This document shows, piece by piece, positions 32,281 through 44,500 of a stretch of DNA of 64,000 nucleotides; position 1 is the stretch's first letter; every line of letters begins with the position of its first letter. Origin of the DNA: Eudorina sp. 2006-703-Eu-15 (lineage: Eukaryota; Chlorophyta; Chlorophyceae; Chlamydomonadales; Volvocaceae); the NCBI GenBank assembly GCA_003117195.1, contig BDSI01000034.1:248001-312000 (forward strand), in the 5' to 3' direction. A program made the translations under genes and the position numbers. Under the pieces are notes generated by a model. It saw nothing but the letters and a program-made list of their open reading frames with translations, was not told the DNA's origin and ran no database searches.

Positions 32281-35200
32281 ATGCAAGTCTCATCAGCCTT
32301 GCTGGGCGCCCTTCACCCCGGAGGCGGGCTCCACTCCCTGATGGCCCTCCTCACAAATCCCCGCGGGCTGCTGCTCGCCGCACTGGCGGTACTGGTGGGT
32401 GGGGTGGGGTGGAGTGGGGTGAGGTGGGTCGAGCTGATGTGGGGCGGGGCGGGTTCGGGGCGGACCGGGACTGGTGGCGGAACGGCGCTGGCCTCCATCG
32501 GACCGAGCATCCTCCTGTATCCGCCCTGTCCCATGTGGGTTCGCATCGAGTTGTGGTCCTGAAGAAGTGAGGTCGCCGTGGACTTCGTTACAGACGCGGC
32601 CCACAGGGGACCCAGGTCAGCCATCACGCGAGCCGGCCTCCCTCCCTCATAACATGCCGCAACCCCCGCCCGAACTTGCGCCTCCCCCTTGTTTTGCTTC
32701 CGAGGACGCAGCTGCCGACCGAGCCGCGCGCCGTGGCCTCGGCTTTCCCCGCACAGCACAGCACTGTGCTCGCACACCTCACCAGCACCTTCCCTTCTGG
32801 CCCTCGTCGATGTGCGCCCGGTCCCTGGGTCGCTCCCGCTCGGCCCTCTTGCCTGACGTGGGGCCAGCTACACCCTGGCTGACCCAGCAGGCCCCCCACC
32901 AGCCCGGACGCCGCTTCTACGCCACTTCTATGCCTCCGCAGCCCACCGCAGCTCTGGTGGCCAGTCTCACACACCTACCTCTCCCGTCCCTCCCGTTCCA
33001 CTTCAGGCGGCCTGCCTGGTCTGGATGGGGCTGTACCCGCTGCGGAGGTGGAGGTACCGGCATCTCCCGGGTAGGTTGGAGGGTGGGTTGGAGTGTGGGT
33101 TGGGGTGGGCGGCACAAAGGCGGATATTCGTGCCGTACACCTACCCATGCAACACGGCGACCTTATCCAGGAAAGCTTCCGTGGCCCCCGCGCCTCCACC
33201 CCCATCCCACCCCACACCCCAGGTCCCTTCGGCCTCCCCTTCCTGGGTAACCTGCCGCAAATCATCGCCATGGACGTCACTGGGTACCTGTCGTACGTGG
33301 CAAACAAGTACGGCCCCATCTGCAAGGTACGGAGCAGTCCGGCACGCATGGCACTTATGGCTGACCGGGGGCCTATGGGCTGACCGGGGAGGGGAAGGGA
33401 GGGGCGAATGGATGCGGTCACGGAGACACACCTCAGGGGGGGGCGGGCTTCCTCGCTCAACACCCTCGTGCGCCATGCGATGCGATGTTCGGCCGTACGG
33501 GACAGGGCGGGTGGCCTCCTGTTGCCTTTCTGGTCGGCGCCCTTGCGCGTCGCGTGTACTGCGTCCGCGCATCCCACCGCGACCATTGGCCGCCTTCCTC
33601 CGCCGTCACACACACACACACACACACACACCCTAGCTAGTACGATTAGGTTGGGACGCGAGACCAGGCTAGTTTTACCGCACCGGGCAGGGGCGCGCCT
33701 CCGAATTGCTGAGGAACGCGCCCTGGGTGCTGCAAAGAATTGAGGTTGAACAGCGGACTGCGAGGAGCAGACCACCCGGGATGGGCTTCCGCGGGGGTGT
33801 AGGGATTGGGACGCTAGGGTGTAGGGATTGGGACTAGGGAAGCCCACTTCCGGGCACGATGGGGATCCGTGGATGCCCGAGGAGGGTCGGGCCCGACGAG
33901 TGGGAGTTGGCAGCGAGCGGGACGTGTAGGCGAGGGCCGCTTGCGACGGGAAGGGGTGTACGACAGGGAAGGTTGCGTGGTGATGTGCTGCCTTGTGCAA
34001 ACCATAGCCCCATCATGGAGCACCCGACTGCATACCCGGACCCAGCAAGGCCTGACGCGTGCGAGCCGCCTCGCTCTGGCTCAGCTGGGCAGGCAGGCCT
34101 GCCGGAGGGTGCAACCCTAGCTAGTACGATTAGGTTGGGACGCGGGACCAGGCTAGTTTTACCGCACCAAGCAGGGGCGCGCCTCCGAAACGCGCCCTGG
34201 GTGCTGCAAGGACTTGAGGAGGTTGAACAGCGGACTGCGAGGCGCAGACCGCCCGGGATGGGCCTTCGCCCACTCCCTTGAGGGGACACAGCGGTCACCG
34301 ATCCTCGGGGATCGGGCACGCGCCCTTGGTTGAGAGCGAGGGGACAGAGGCCCCTTACGCCCCTTTCCCCCGTATCCGGGGAAAGTGCTTCGGCGGTCTC
34401 CCGTATGGGGCGGGTTAGCGCCCCCGGCCAGTGTCGGCCCGGCAGATATGTAACGATTCACACACACACACACACGGTTTATTTTAACACACACACACTC
34501 GCGCGGGCGGGTGTCGTTGCCCACACACACACAGAGAGAAGGATATCCACAAACAACAGCCTATCCTGTCAGCTGACCCCACGTTCACGTAGAGGTGTGT
34601 GTGTGTGTGTGTGTTACATGGTTGGGGGTGCGTAACCCCATACCTGCACATACCCATACGAGCCGGAGGCCCAAGGGCAAACAAAACGCCCAAAAGCACT
34701 GGTTTGCAATACCGCATTAACAGGAGTCGACGAGACTAGCGCCCAAAGGGCACGATAGAATTACGGTGAGCCCACATGCGCTCCAACATCTTTGCCAAAC
34801 GAGCCGGATCCCAGGCAATCGCCTCCCTCATCGTATTAGGGCGGTGAAACCCTTCCTCAACGCGTATTGCATCGTAAGCCGGGCAGTCGAGTAGAACATG
34901 CTTCTCATCTTCAATCTGGTCTTCAGAGCGGCAGCAACGGCAGACCCGTTGTCCTCTAGGGACATGGTGCCTACCCCTCCGCGCCCTGTTAGACTCAAGT
35001 GCCCAACAACAAAGCCTGAATTGCATTAACTTCCGGTGCGCAGAACGAGGGATAAAAACTGTAGCGTGCGGTTGCCACATAACGGCCGCCGCACCCATAA
35101 ACGACGTAGAGGTGCACTTTGGCGGGCCTCTGTGCGGGCCCCGCTCCGTCCCCGATCCGGCATCCCGCTCGCGCGCCTCGGGGCTGTACTGCCCCAGCAG

Positions 35201-38200
35201 CTCCGCAGCCAGTGCCACAACGCTGCCAGGTCCCCCCGGCCCCAGCTGCCCCGCCCCTGCCATGAGCAGCTCCCTCCTCGGCGCTCGGCGCCCGCCCTGT
35301 ACACCGCCCTCCGCAATCCCACACCAATCCGCGCCGCCCCACCGTAACCCATGGAACCCGTATCCAGATTTGGTTCGGCACTCGGCCCTGGCTGGTGGTC
35401 AGCGACCCCGACCTGGTGCGGTGAGTTACGGAGGGACGGAAGGGACCGGGGAGAAAGACAATGAGCTCGAAGCCGACTCGAACCCAACGGGTATGGACAG
35501 GGGTATGCGGGGGCTCTGCCGGGGAGTAGGGTTTAGGGTTGTCGGGGCTCTGCTCACAGCGGGGCAATACCGGATCCAGGGAAGCTGGTCCCACATGCAA
35601 ATTGGTTGCAACGGCTTGGTTTGGTTGCGGAAGGATGGATGGCAGATGGCACGGTGAGCGGGCGGGGCTGGCCGGTGTTCAGCAGGGTGTGGCAGTGCGC
35701 CACTTCGCCGACCGCAGGCCCCGCCCGGTGTGTGTTTGGCGAGAAACCCGCCCGACACAAACCAGTCCCCAGTGTATTTGCCATAACACAACAAGCGAGG
35801 ACGCGCCCGGCCCCTGCGCCGGCCCCTCCTCCTGGTCACGGTAACGCGCCTCCTCTCCATCCGCAGCAAGCTCGCCTTTCAGTCCACCGCCCGACCGGAC
35901 CTCAGCTCCTACCTGGATGTGCTGGCCGGCGACATCCACGAGCTGGAGAGCGTCAGTACCTTCTTCGCAAAGTGAGGGCGATGGGCTCGGGGGTTGGGGG
36001 GGATGAGCGGGGCAGCAGCCCTGGCGCGCGAGGCGCATGCGAGCCGAGCACCTTGCAGTTCGGGTGCAAGCGCAGGGCGGCCGCCAGGCACCGGGCGAGT
36101 GGGGACGGGGCCGTGAGGCGCGTTGGGAAGCGACACACTGGATTATGGCTACTGGCCCGCTGGATGGGTGCCGGCGAGGGTGATCGTGAGGGTGGAGGCG
36201 GGGCCAGGTGGGCAGCGGCCGCACCTCCCACAGGGGCCCGAGGGGGTGCGTCTCGTTGCTCGTCGCGGCCGCACCTGCACGGCCCCCAAACGCAGCTGAT
36301 GATTGAAGGGACTCCTGCTTCTTGTGCGTCCTGCGAGCATGCAGGCGGCAGTTGTGTTGTATGAAAGAGTGGGGTGGGGCAAAAATAACGACTGCCAAGC
36401 CCAGCACGGAGCGGCCATCCATCCATGACAGCTAAGCATAGCATGACAGCTAAGCATGACAGCGGGGGCCGCAGGGCACTCGACTGTAGTGCACTCATTC
36501 GCTGCCCGCTCCTTGAACCCCGTCATGGCCCTCCCCGGCAGCGGCGAAGTGTGGCGACGTGGCCGTAAGGCCTACGAGGCGGCGATCGTCCACCCCGCCA
36601 GGTGGGTCTCAGCAGCGGCGTGCGACATAACATGTCCTTCCTGACAGCTCCTGGCCTGAAGCGGAGGGCGATGTAGAGCGTTGGCGGGTGATGTAGAGTG
36701 CTGTGAACAAGTGGGGTGATGATGGGAGTAGGTTTCTTAGTGATTCGCGAACAGTTGCGGGCGAGCAGGTCCCGTGGGGCCGCCGAGGTAATTAAGCCCA
36801 CGCGCGTCAAGTGGAAGGAGGCAGCGCCTTGCAGCGGTGTGCTGTGGGGCAAGCGTGCGAATTTGCAGGCGGGTGGAGCGTATACGGTACCGAGCCATAG
36901 CTGCTGGTTCCCAGGGCCCCATGCTCCTTTGGGTACAGCAAGACAGCGCCCCTGCCGTATTTGTGTTGCACGTGAAATGTCCGCACATGCAGTCTGGCCG
37001 CACACCTGCCCGTCATCACCAGCTGCCTGGGCCGCTTCGTGCCTTCCCTGGAGCGCTACGCCGCCTCGGGGCGGCCCGTGGACATCCATAAGGCCCTGGG
37101 GGACCTCCTGCTGGAGATCACCGGGGAGCTGGCGTACGGGTGAGGGGGTGGGTCTCTCATGGTGGCTCCAGCTGCTCACGCATTTGCCAAGGGGATGTTG
37201 CTGCAATTAGGCGGATTTGCTGGCCTTGTGCGAGTTGAGGATGCGTGTGACTGGCTTTGGCGACTGCTTGTGAGAAGTGTGGTGTTCCACCGCGGGTTCG
37301 TGGTACGCGGGTTCGTGGCACCGCCGGGCATCTGTGAGACCCACCTTTGGCCTTTCTAGGCCCCACATAAGGGAAGCCGCTCCCTCCCGTTCCCACCCCG
37401 AGCACAGTGTGGATTTTGAGGTTGACTTTGAGGAGACTGCTGTGGAGACGGAGGGCAAGGGGGCCAAGCAGCCGCAGCAGCAGCAGTCACACCTGGGACG
37501 GGCCCTGGCCCAAGCGCTCCGAGACACCTTCGCCACCTACCAATTGGACCGCGCTTCCATGTACCTGCCGCTGCAGGTACGTGTGTCGCCTTACCTCGGG
37601 TTGCCGTACAGCTATGTGCCGTACGCACAACAGGCCAGACAGCAAACGCCGGTTCGATATGTCTTAGCGCTCTTTCACGAACGACGCAGCGAGGTCTCGC
37701 AGCCTCTAGCCCTTCGGTGACATCCCAACCTCCAGACAACCACTTTTCCGTACCCGTACAGCACTTACAACCAGCACCAACCGCAACCAACACCATCACC
37801 ACCAGCTGCCCCTGCCCCTCGCCTCCTGCACCTTGTCCTCCCGCGCCGCAGCTGGTGTTCCCCGCCCTCTCGCCCGTGATCCGGGTCCTCGCCCGGTTCT
37901 TCCCCGACAAGAACCAGCGAGCCACCATGAAATGCCGCAACCTCATTGTTGTCCTCAGTCGTCGAATTATGGACCAGTGGGTCGACACGAAGCGAGAGGG
38001 GATGTCAGGTGGCCACCTGGCGGGGCACCCGGAGCCAAAAGGCTCACGGGCGGGTGAGGCGGTGGCTGCGGCGTCCGAGGGTGAGGGCGCCGTCAACGGC
38101 GGTGTCGTCAACGGCGCCTCCAGGGGTACGTCTGCGGTTACGTCTCTGACGCAGCAGCAGCAGCAGCAGCAGCTTCAGGTTGGGCTGCGTGAGGCCGGTG

Positions 38201-40362
38201 GCGGCATCCGCGGCTCCAGCTTCCTGGCGGCCCTGTTGGAGGGGCGCAAAGGGGCGAAGCAGGAGGACAGGCTGAGCGAGGTGGAGGTGAGGCGGTTGGG
38301 CGGGGCGAGCGGGTGGGCGGTGGGAGGGAGGAAGGAGCGGGTGTACGCGGGGGCGGAAACACGGGATGGGGGGCATGCAGGGAATGAGGGTCGAAGGCCG
38401 GCGGCGCCGCGCGATGTCGGTCGCTGGGCGTCGGCACGTGGGGCGGCCTGGAATCGGACCACACGTGATCCAGCCTCCGATTGGTACGACAACCTGCCCA
38501 TGCTTCCGGTGACGAACGAACGCGCTGCCGTACGTTGGGTCGAGATGTCGTGACCCTGGCTATAAGGCCGCGAAGGGCAGGAGCCGCAGACGCAGCGCTG
38601 TGGCCGTTACACGGATTGTACACAACGCGGCAGTGTGCAGATAACGACCTTCCCTGGGCTAGGTAGATCGCACTCAAGGGGTAAGGCCTTGACCAGCTTG
38701 GGTGGTGCCCGTCAACCCACCCCGATGTACCCTCAGGTGGTTTCGCAGATCATCACGTTTATGCTCGCCGCTTTCGAGACCAGCAGCAACACCACCTCCC
38801 TGGCCCTGCTGCTGCTGGCCAGCCACCCGGAGGCCCAGCAGCGGCTGCTGGAGGAGGTGGACGGGGTGGCGGGGAGGGAGATCAGCCCGGAGATGCTGGC
38901 GGGGCAGGTGTGGGTGCGTGGGCGTGCCGTTGGACTGGCGGCGGGAGGGGTTCGCGGATTGGGTTACCAGCTGTGCTTCCTGTGCGGCGAGCAGGTACCG
39001 GTATGAATGCCTGGGTGCCGAGGCGGGCGGGCTAGAGCGAGGCGCAGTGCATGCAGTGCACTGCCTGTACACCAGGCAGCGCACATCCGTCACAGAGGTC
39101 GACGGCACAGTGAGAGGGGTGAGGGTTCAGGATTTTGGAGCCGCGGGGCCCTCGACGACTGGGCTTCCACCACGGGTGCTTCGGGTGACATGCCCTCACC
39201 GACGGGCGTTCCACTACGGAGGGTGTGAGGGTGGTTGTGGTCCCGCGCGGCAACAGACTCACGGCTTGAAACCCACCAACGAGCCACCCTCCCTGCCGCG
39301 GTGTCAAAGGTCCAACCGTGGGCCCAGGTCTCCTCCATCTGCCAGCCGTGCCTGGGTCCTAAAGATAGATGGGCCCCGAGGACCTGGTTGGACGGGCCAA
39401 GCTGCTCTAACTGCTGTCAGCATTGCTTCCAAGGTGGTTCAACAACGCGTGAATCGGAGAATATGCTGAATATGTGTCCGTCTGCTGGCTTGCGTGCTGT
39501 ACAGCTGCCGTACACGGAGGCCGTACTGAAGGAAGCCATGCGGCTCTACCCTCCTGTCTCAGTGATGCACCGCCACGCGAAGGCGGACATCGACCTGGGG
39601 GGCGGGCGGGTGGTGCCCAGGTGAGGTATGAAGCGCCAGTTGGGATCGATACATATGTAGCAGTGTGGTGTATAACGCTCGTGTGTGCTAAACCTGTGCT
39701 GTGTAAAGTGCAGCGTCCGGCGAGAGGTTGCATGGAATAGGGTCGGCAAGGCAGGGCAGGTTGTTGAGATGCCTCGCCAATTCTCAGCCGACAGACTGCG
39801 CCCGCAGACCATGCCACAGCTGACTTGCTCTCCCTCTTTCTCTCCCTCCCAGGGGCACATACCTTGCGCTGTCCAACCACAACCTGCACCACGACCCCGC
39901 CCTGTGGCCCGAGCCCGAGCGCTTCCTGCCCGAGCGCTTCCTGCCGGGTGGCGCCGCCAGCTCCGCCCACCCCGCGGCCTGGGCGGGCTTCGGAATGGGG
40001 CCGAGGATGTGTGTGGGCCACAAGCTGGCCATGATGGTGGGTGGGGGCACAAGTAAGCCTCAAACGACCGCCCAAGCCTGCCTGCTAGCTTGTCTGTCTA
40101 GTCACGCCGGTCCCACATAGTTCACCACGTTGAGTAACCCCAACCTCCCGCTCCCGCTGCCTGTCCATCCCACCTCCCCTGTCTCCGTGCACTGCCCCTC
40201 TCCACCTCCCAGGTCACCCAGGCCACGCTTCTGTCCCTGCTGCGGCGCTACACCTTCGAGTTGGCCCCCGGGCAGCAGCCGACGCCCGCCATGGCCACCG
40301 GCCTCACCTACGCACCTCAGAACGGGGTGTGGCTGCGGGTGCGCAGCAGGGGCGCAGCCTGA
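32281..40362 (+). CDS. Cytochrome P450, array copy 1 (13 exons)
   Basis: Exons: 32281-32394, 33007-33070, 33223-33326, 35368-35420, 35867-35971, 36542-36601, 36993-37139, 37408-37576, 37852-38286, 38737-38907, 39505-39620, 39853-40036, 40213-40362. They total 1872 nt and encode 623 residues. The N-terminus is a membrane anchor, followed by PGPFGLPFLGNLP. The I-helix oxygen-activation site is AAFETSSNTT (about 428-437), ExxR is EAMR (484-487), the PERF region is EPERFLPERF, and the heme loop is FGMGPRMCVG with Cys about 566. It is expected to be a microsomal monooxygenase; substrate unknown. It is longer than a usual P450 (about 500) because exon 9 adds a low-complexity Gly/Ala/Gln insert with a seven-Gln run. 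Start 32281 is the longest option; the ATG at 32341 matches the starts of copies 2 and 3. The sequence resembles thromboxane-synthase/CYP711-type P450s, but I do not assign a family number. Confidence 0.88.
33637..33790 (+). repeat. Direct repeat pair in P450-1 intron 3, copy a
   Basis: About 155 bp beginning ctagctagtacgattaggtt, repeated with small indels at 34117-34267. It is non-coding and its origin is not recognised. Confidence 0.8.
34117..34267 (+). repeat. Direct repeat pair in P450-1 intron 3, copy b
   Basis: The second copy of the 155-bp unit, 480 bp downstream of the first, with scattered substitutions and a roughly 10-bp deletion relative to copy a. Confidence 0.8.
34412..34464 (+). 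repeat. Dispersed repeat fragment with ATGTAAC-(CA) end, copy 2
   Basis: Nearly identical to 27915-27967 and followed here by a clean (CA)n run. Confidence 0.6.
34595..35335 (-). pseudogene. 5'-truncated non-LTR retrotransposon in P450-1 intron 3
   Basis: The minus-strand frame 35263-34736 ends in the zinc-binding domain that follows the RT in many LINEs: CWALESNRARRGRHHVPRG, then CRCC, DEKHVLLDC and a closing MLERMWAHRNSIVPFGR. After the stop comes a short 3' UTR ending ccatgtaac and an (AC)n tract (plus-strand GT run at about 34595-34615), a typical retroposon tail. RT and endonuclease are missing. The 5' limit is approximate because the upstream frame continues with no clear homology up to the P450 exon 4 acceptor. 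Confidence 0.75.
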
Positions 40363-41534
40363 AGTGAGAGATGCGCAAGACCCTCTCCCGATATACCTCC
40401 ATACCTGCCACTTGAGGGCCGGCGCGTGCAAGGGTCACCTCGCACCCTGCCTGCTGCTCATGAACGGTTTGTGACGTGAAAGTGGCGTGTCCATGGGAAA
40501 GTAAGACAGAAAGCGAATGTGGATCGAGGTCGGTATAAATATTAGTCATCTTACCGTTAATGACCCGCGGGTCATCGGTGACAGCCGTATGCTGAAGCGT
40601 GCGAGGGCTCGAGCGACAGGTCGTGGGAGCTAGCGCCAGAGAGCTGGAGAGGCAAACAAGCCCGCACGGGGTTCGCGGGGATTGGGTCCGACGTCTACCT
40701 CTGGGAGCCGGGTAAAGAGGTGGGCCGCAGCTTGAGACATATACATTTATTGCGAGTGAGAACACGCGCGGAAGGCTGAGTCACTCGCCAGCAACGACAA
40801 CGAACGCGGACACGGCGTCGGGTGCTGAGCTCGCGCACCGTCGTCGCGGGTTTGCGTTTGCGGTTTGTTTGTTTGTTTGAAACGCTCAAGGTAAGCGAGG
40901 CGCCTGAGAAATAAACTCCCTACATCGACATTGTGTTCTGGTTTGCCATCATAGGCGTGGCGGGTGATCCGGCTCCGTTGCTTGGTGACGAATCCATATT
41001 TGTGGCTCTGGTCTTGCGTGAACCTTTCAAATTTCAACCTTGGATCGCAGCGCTCGGCGCTGCGGTGAGTATGCACTGTGTCATGTGCAGCGCATTGCGC
41101 AAGCGTCTACGATACTACGAGCTGTATGTGTAACTGTCAGTAGGCTGACCAGGCAGGCCCAACCGCCGACGCCTCGGCCGCGCGATCTATCGCGAGCGGC
41201 CCGCGATGTCTGAATTGCTGTCATGCATGCGCCCGAATCAGGATGAAGAAAGTTCGCAAACTTCAATCGTTTGCTTTGCGGCTAAGCGCTTAAGCCCTAA
41301 CCGACCAGACAGGTCCAACCGCTGCGCAGTCAAGATCTATCCCCCACAGCGCGCAGCAGTGCAGCAGCCGACCGCAGCCTCGCCACACCCGGTGATCGCA
41401 CTTGATTTAGGTCGTTCTTAACACGTGGGCAAAACAGGGTTGTTTCTCCAGACGCGCTTCATTTCTGACGAGAAATATTTTGAGTGTCCACGCTCGTTGC
41501 CTTTCACCTCGCCGGCGGCGGGCTCCACTCCCTG
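40363..41534. other. Intergenic between P450 copies 1 and 2
   Basis: It holds the 3' UTR of copy 1 (candidate TGTAA at 41129-41133) and the promoter of copy 2. The stretch from about 40470 is clearly homologous to 48556-49737 downstream of copy 2, so it duplicated together with the genes. It includes the motif gggtcatcggtgacagcc. Confidence 0.65.
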
Positions 41535-44500
41535 ATGGCCCTCCTCATCAATCCCCGCGGGCTGCTGCTCATCGCACTGACGGTACTGGTGGGTGGAGCG
41601 GGACGCGGGGAGGAGCTTGACCGGGCCGACACATGCGGAACACGACCTGCGCTGCACTACTGTTGGCGTCGCTGCGCATGATCCCTTTGGGGTCCGCTGT
41701 AACGTTGATTCATTCATGCCTTAGAACGTTAGAAGAGGCCGGGGTGTCTGATCCCGCGAGGGCGGCAGCACGGTGCATCGCGCCAGGGTTTCGTGGGTGG
41801 CCTGGGACCGGTGTAGACCCGCCCATGAGCCATGACGTTGCGTTGGGAGTCTCGACGGCACCGGAGGCTTAGATGTAGGAGTGCGGCCACGCGAGTGAGG
41901 CCGCCACGCGGGGAGAGACGTGACAGCGAGCGGACCCACGTAGCGGCCATCGGTTCGTTCCCAGGCATAGAGTGACTCGCTTTCCATCCTTAATGATGTT
42001 GCAGTGGAGTGTGGACCCCGCGGGAGGGCGGGACTCACTGAGAGATGCAACAACGTTACGAGGTGCACCCTGAGAGTTAATCGTTTACCGTTTTTTTGGT
42101 TAACGGTAATGCGATGTCGGTCGGTCCTCCTCGAGATCCACCGTTAGAATTTGATTTGTGCACCGGGTGCATGCTACCCCTACAGCTCACTCCCCTGGCA
42201 CAACCGGGCATGCCGTGCCCCACCCGCCCCGAGAACCCCCACTCGCCCTGAGACCTCCCACCTGCCCCGAGACCCCGCCGCTGCTTTCCGTGCTCGCCGC
42301 CTTTCCCCTGATCGCCGCTTTTCCCCTGCTTGCCGCCTTTCCCCTGCTTGCCTCCACTTCAGGTGGGCTGCCTTGTCTGGATGGGGCTGTACCCGCTGCG
42401 GAGGTGGAGGTACCGCCGCTTCCCGGGTGGGTTGGTGCGTGGGTGCGTGGGTGGCGAGGTGCGGGTCGATGGGTGAGCGGGCGGGCGGCGGCTTTGGGGT
42501 GGTGCTCTGGTGGGTGAATGAGCCACCCAACCAGGCCGGTGCGCAGCCAATCAAACATCCTTCCAACCGACCAGACCACGCGCGTCACCAACTCCCCGCC
42601 CGCCAACATCCCGCAGGCCCCTTCGGCCTCCCCTTCCTGGGCAACCTGCCGTGGATCATCTCCAGGGATATCACATCCTATTTGTCGTACGCGGCAGACA
42701 AGTACGGACCTATCTGTAAGGTAGGAAGACGGACATTTTTACGAGGATTCATACTTACCGAACGCAGAGCTCTTTCACTCCGGCCCCTGAAGCAGCGCGA
42801 GCCGTGCCGAGGGACCGAGCCGTCCTGCATGCGGGACTTAGCTCGCGGGCCACTCGACCGCGCGTCGGCGCGCTGCGGCGCATCCCGAACCCACCACCGA
42901 ACCCCTCCCAACCCTGACTAACCTCCTGTGTCCAGATCTGGTTCGGCACTCGGCCCTGGCTGGTGGTCAGCGACCCCGACCTGGTGCGGTGAGTGACGGA
43001 GGGACGGAAGGGAATGATTCTGGAAAGGTCCCGGGCAGGGAGGCAGGGGACACAATATCTGCGGCTGGTGGGCTTCACGGCGGCTCAGCTCAGGATGCCG
43101 ACTCTGTAGCGCCTGCTGAGCTCCAGCGAGGGTGACCCGCGGGTGCAGTCCCGCACGTGCTGCCGTCGTGCTGCCGTCGCTCTCTGCGAAGGCGGGGCGG
43201 TCTGTCCTAGTCCGCCCGCCTGTCGCGTCGACGCTGCTGTGCTGCTGTGCAGCATTCACATTCACATTGACGTCCGCACCGGTCCGATCCGTCCGACGCA
43301 TCTCGAGCCGTGAGCGGGAGGGCAGTTACCGTACCGCAATACAGGACTTAGCGACTTACTACTCACAGGCGCGCGCTTCCCCCCTGGGTGTGACCGGCCT
43401 AGTTCTGGATGGACTTGACTTTCGCTTTTTCCCCATTCTCCACGTCCTCTCGCAATTAGCGTAGTTTGTACCCGTATGCCAAGCAATGCGCTGTGCATCG
43501 CCGGTAACCGCCCCCCTTTCCGCCTTCCCCGTGCCCCGCCCCGCCGGCCCCGCCTCGCCGGCCCCGCCCCGCCGGCCCCGCCCCGCCGGTCCTCTTGCTT
43601 CCGGTCGCGCACAGCAAGCTCGCCATGCAGTCCACCGCCCGGCCCCCCGACCTGGCCACCTACCTGGATGTGCTGACCGGCGAGAACCGACTGACGGAAG
43701 ACGCCAGCGCCTTCTTCGCGCAGTGGGTGGTACCGGGTATAACTGTGTGACCCGTGGGTCATATATGGATGCATGCATGGGATAGACATGGAGAGATTCA
43801 GGAATGGAGCATGGAAGGATAGATGGAGGGATAGATGGCGAGATGGACGAGCACGGCGAACGATACAGGCTAAAAAGGAGGGACGAAGCGGTGGGGAGGC
43901 CTGGCCTGGGCAGAGCTACCCAAAGGATACCTGTATGTGTGTTACGTATCGTACTGCCATGTGCCGATGCATGCAAGGGAGTGCGTCACGTTTGCTGGGG
44001 TACACCGGGTAGGCACCGATGGTCCGTTTGCGGGGTCCGCTGCAACATTTATCCATTCATCCATCCATCCACGTTTGTATGCGCGCTGAGCAAGAAGACT
44101 CGGGGCCGGATGGGAAAGGGCTTCACTGTATGTGCCCTGGGTGGTGCCGACCGGTGTCACCCGGGGCACATACACCGGCACCGTATTCGTGTCGCGGATG
44201 GGTGAAATCGGAAACCCCGGAAACCCGGCATATGAATGAATGAATGAACGTTACAGCGGCATATGCGGGGGTGTTGCTTGATGCCCTCTGCCTGACGGAC
44301 TCGAATGACGTGGCCGTGCGTGACCCAGAAGCCCAGCCCGCCCATGAGCCCGCCCATGGCAAGCTAGAGCGCTGATGACACCGTCCGCGGGGCGCCCTCT
44401 CGACCTCCCTCCGGCAGTGGCGACGTCTGGCGGCGGGGACGTAAGGCCTTCGAGGTGGCCATCATCCACCCTGCCAGGTGGGTTTAAGGGGTTAGACCCC

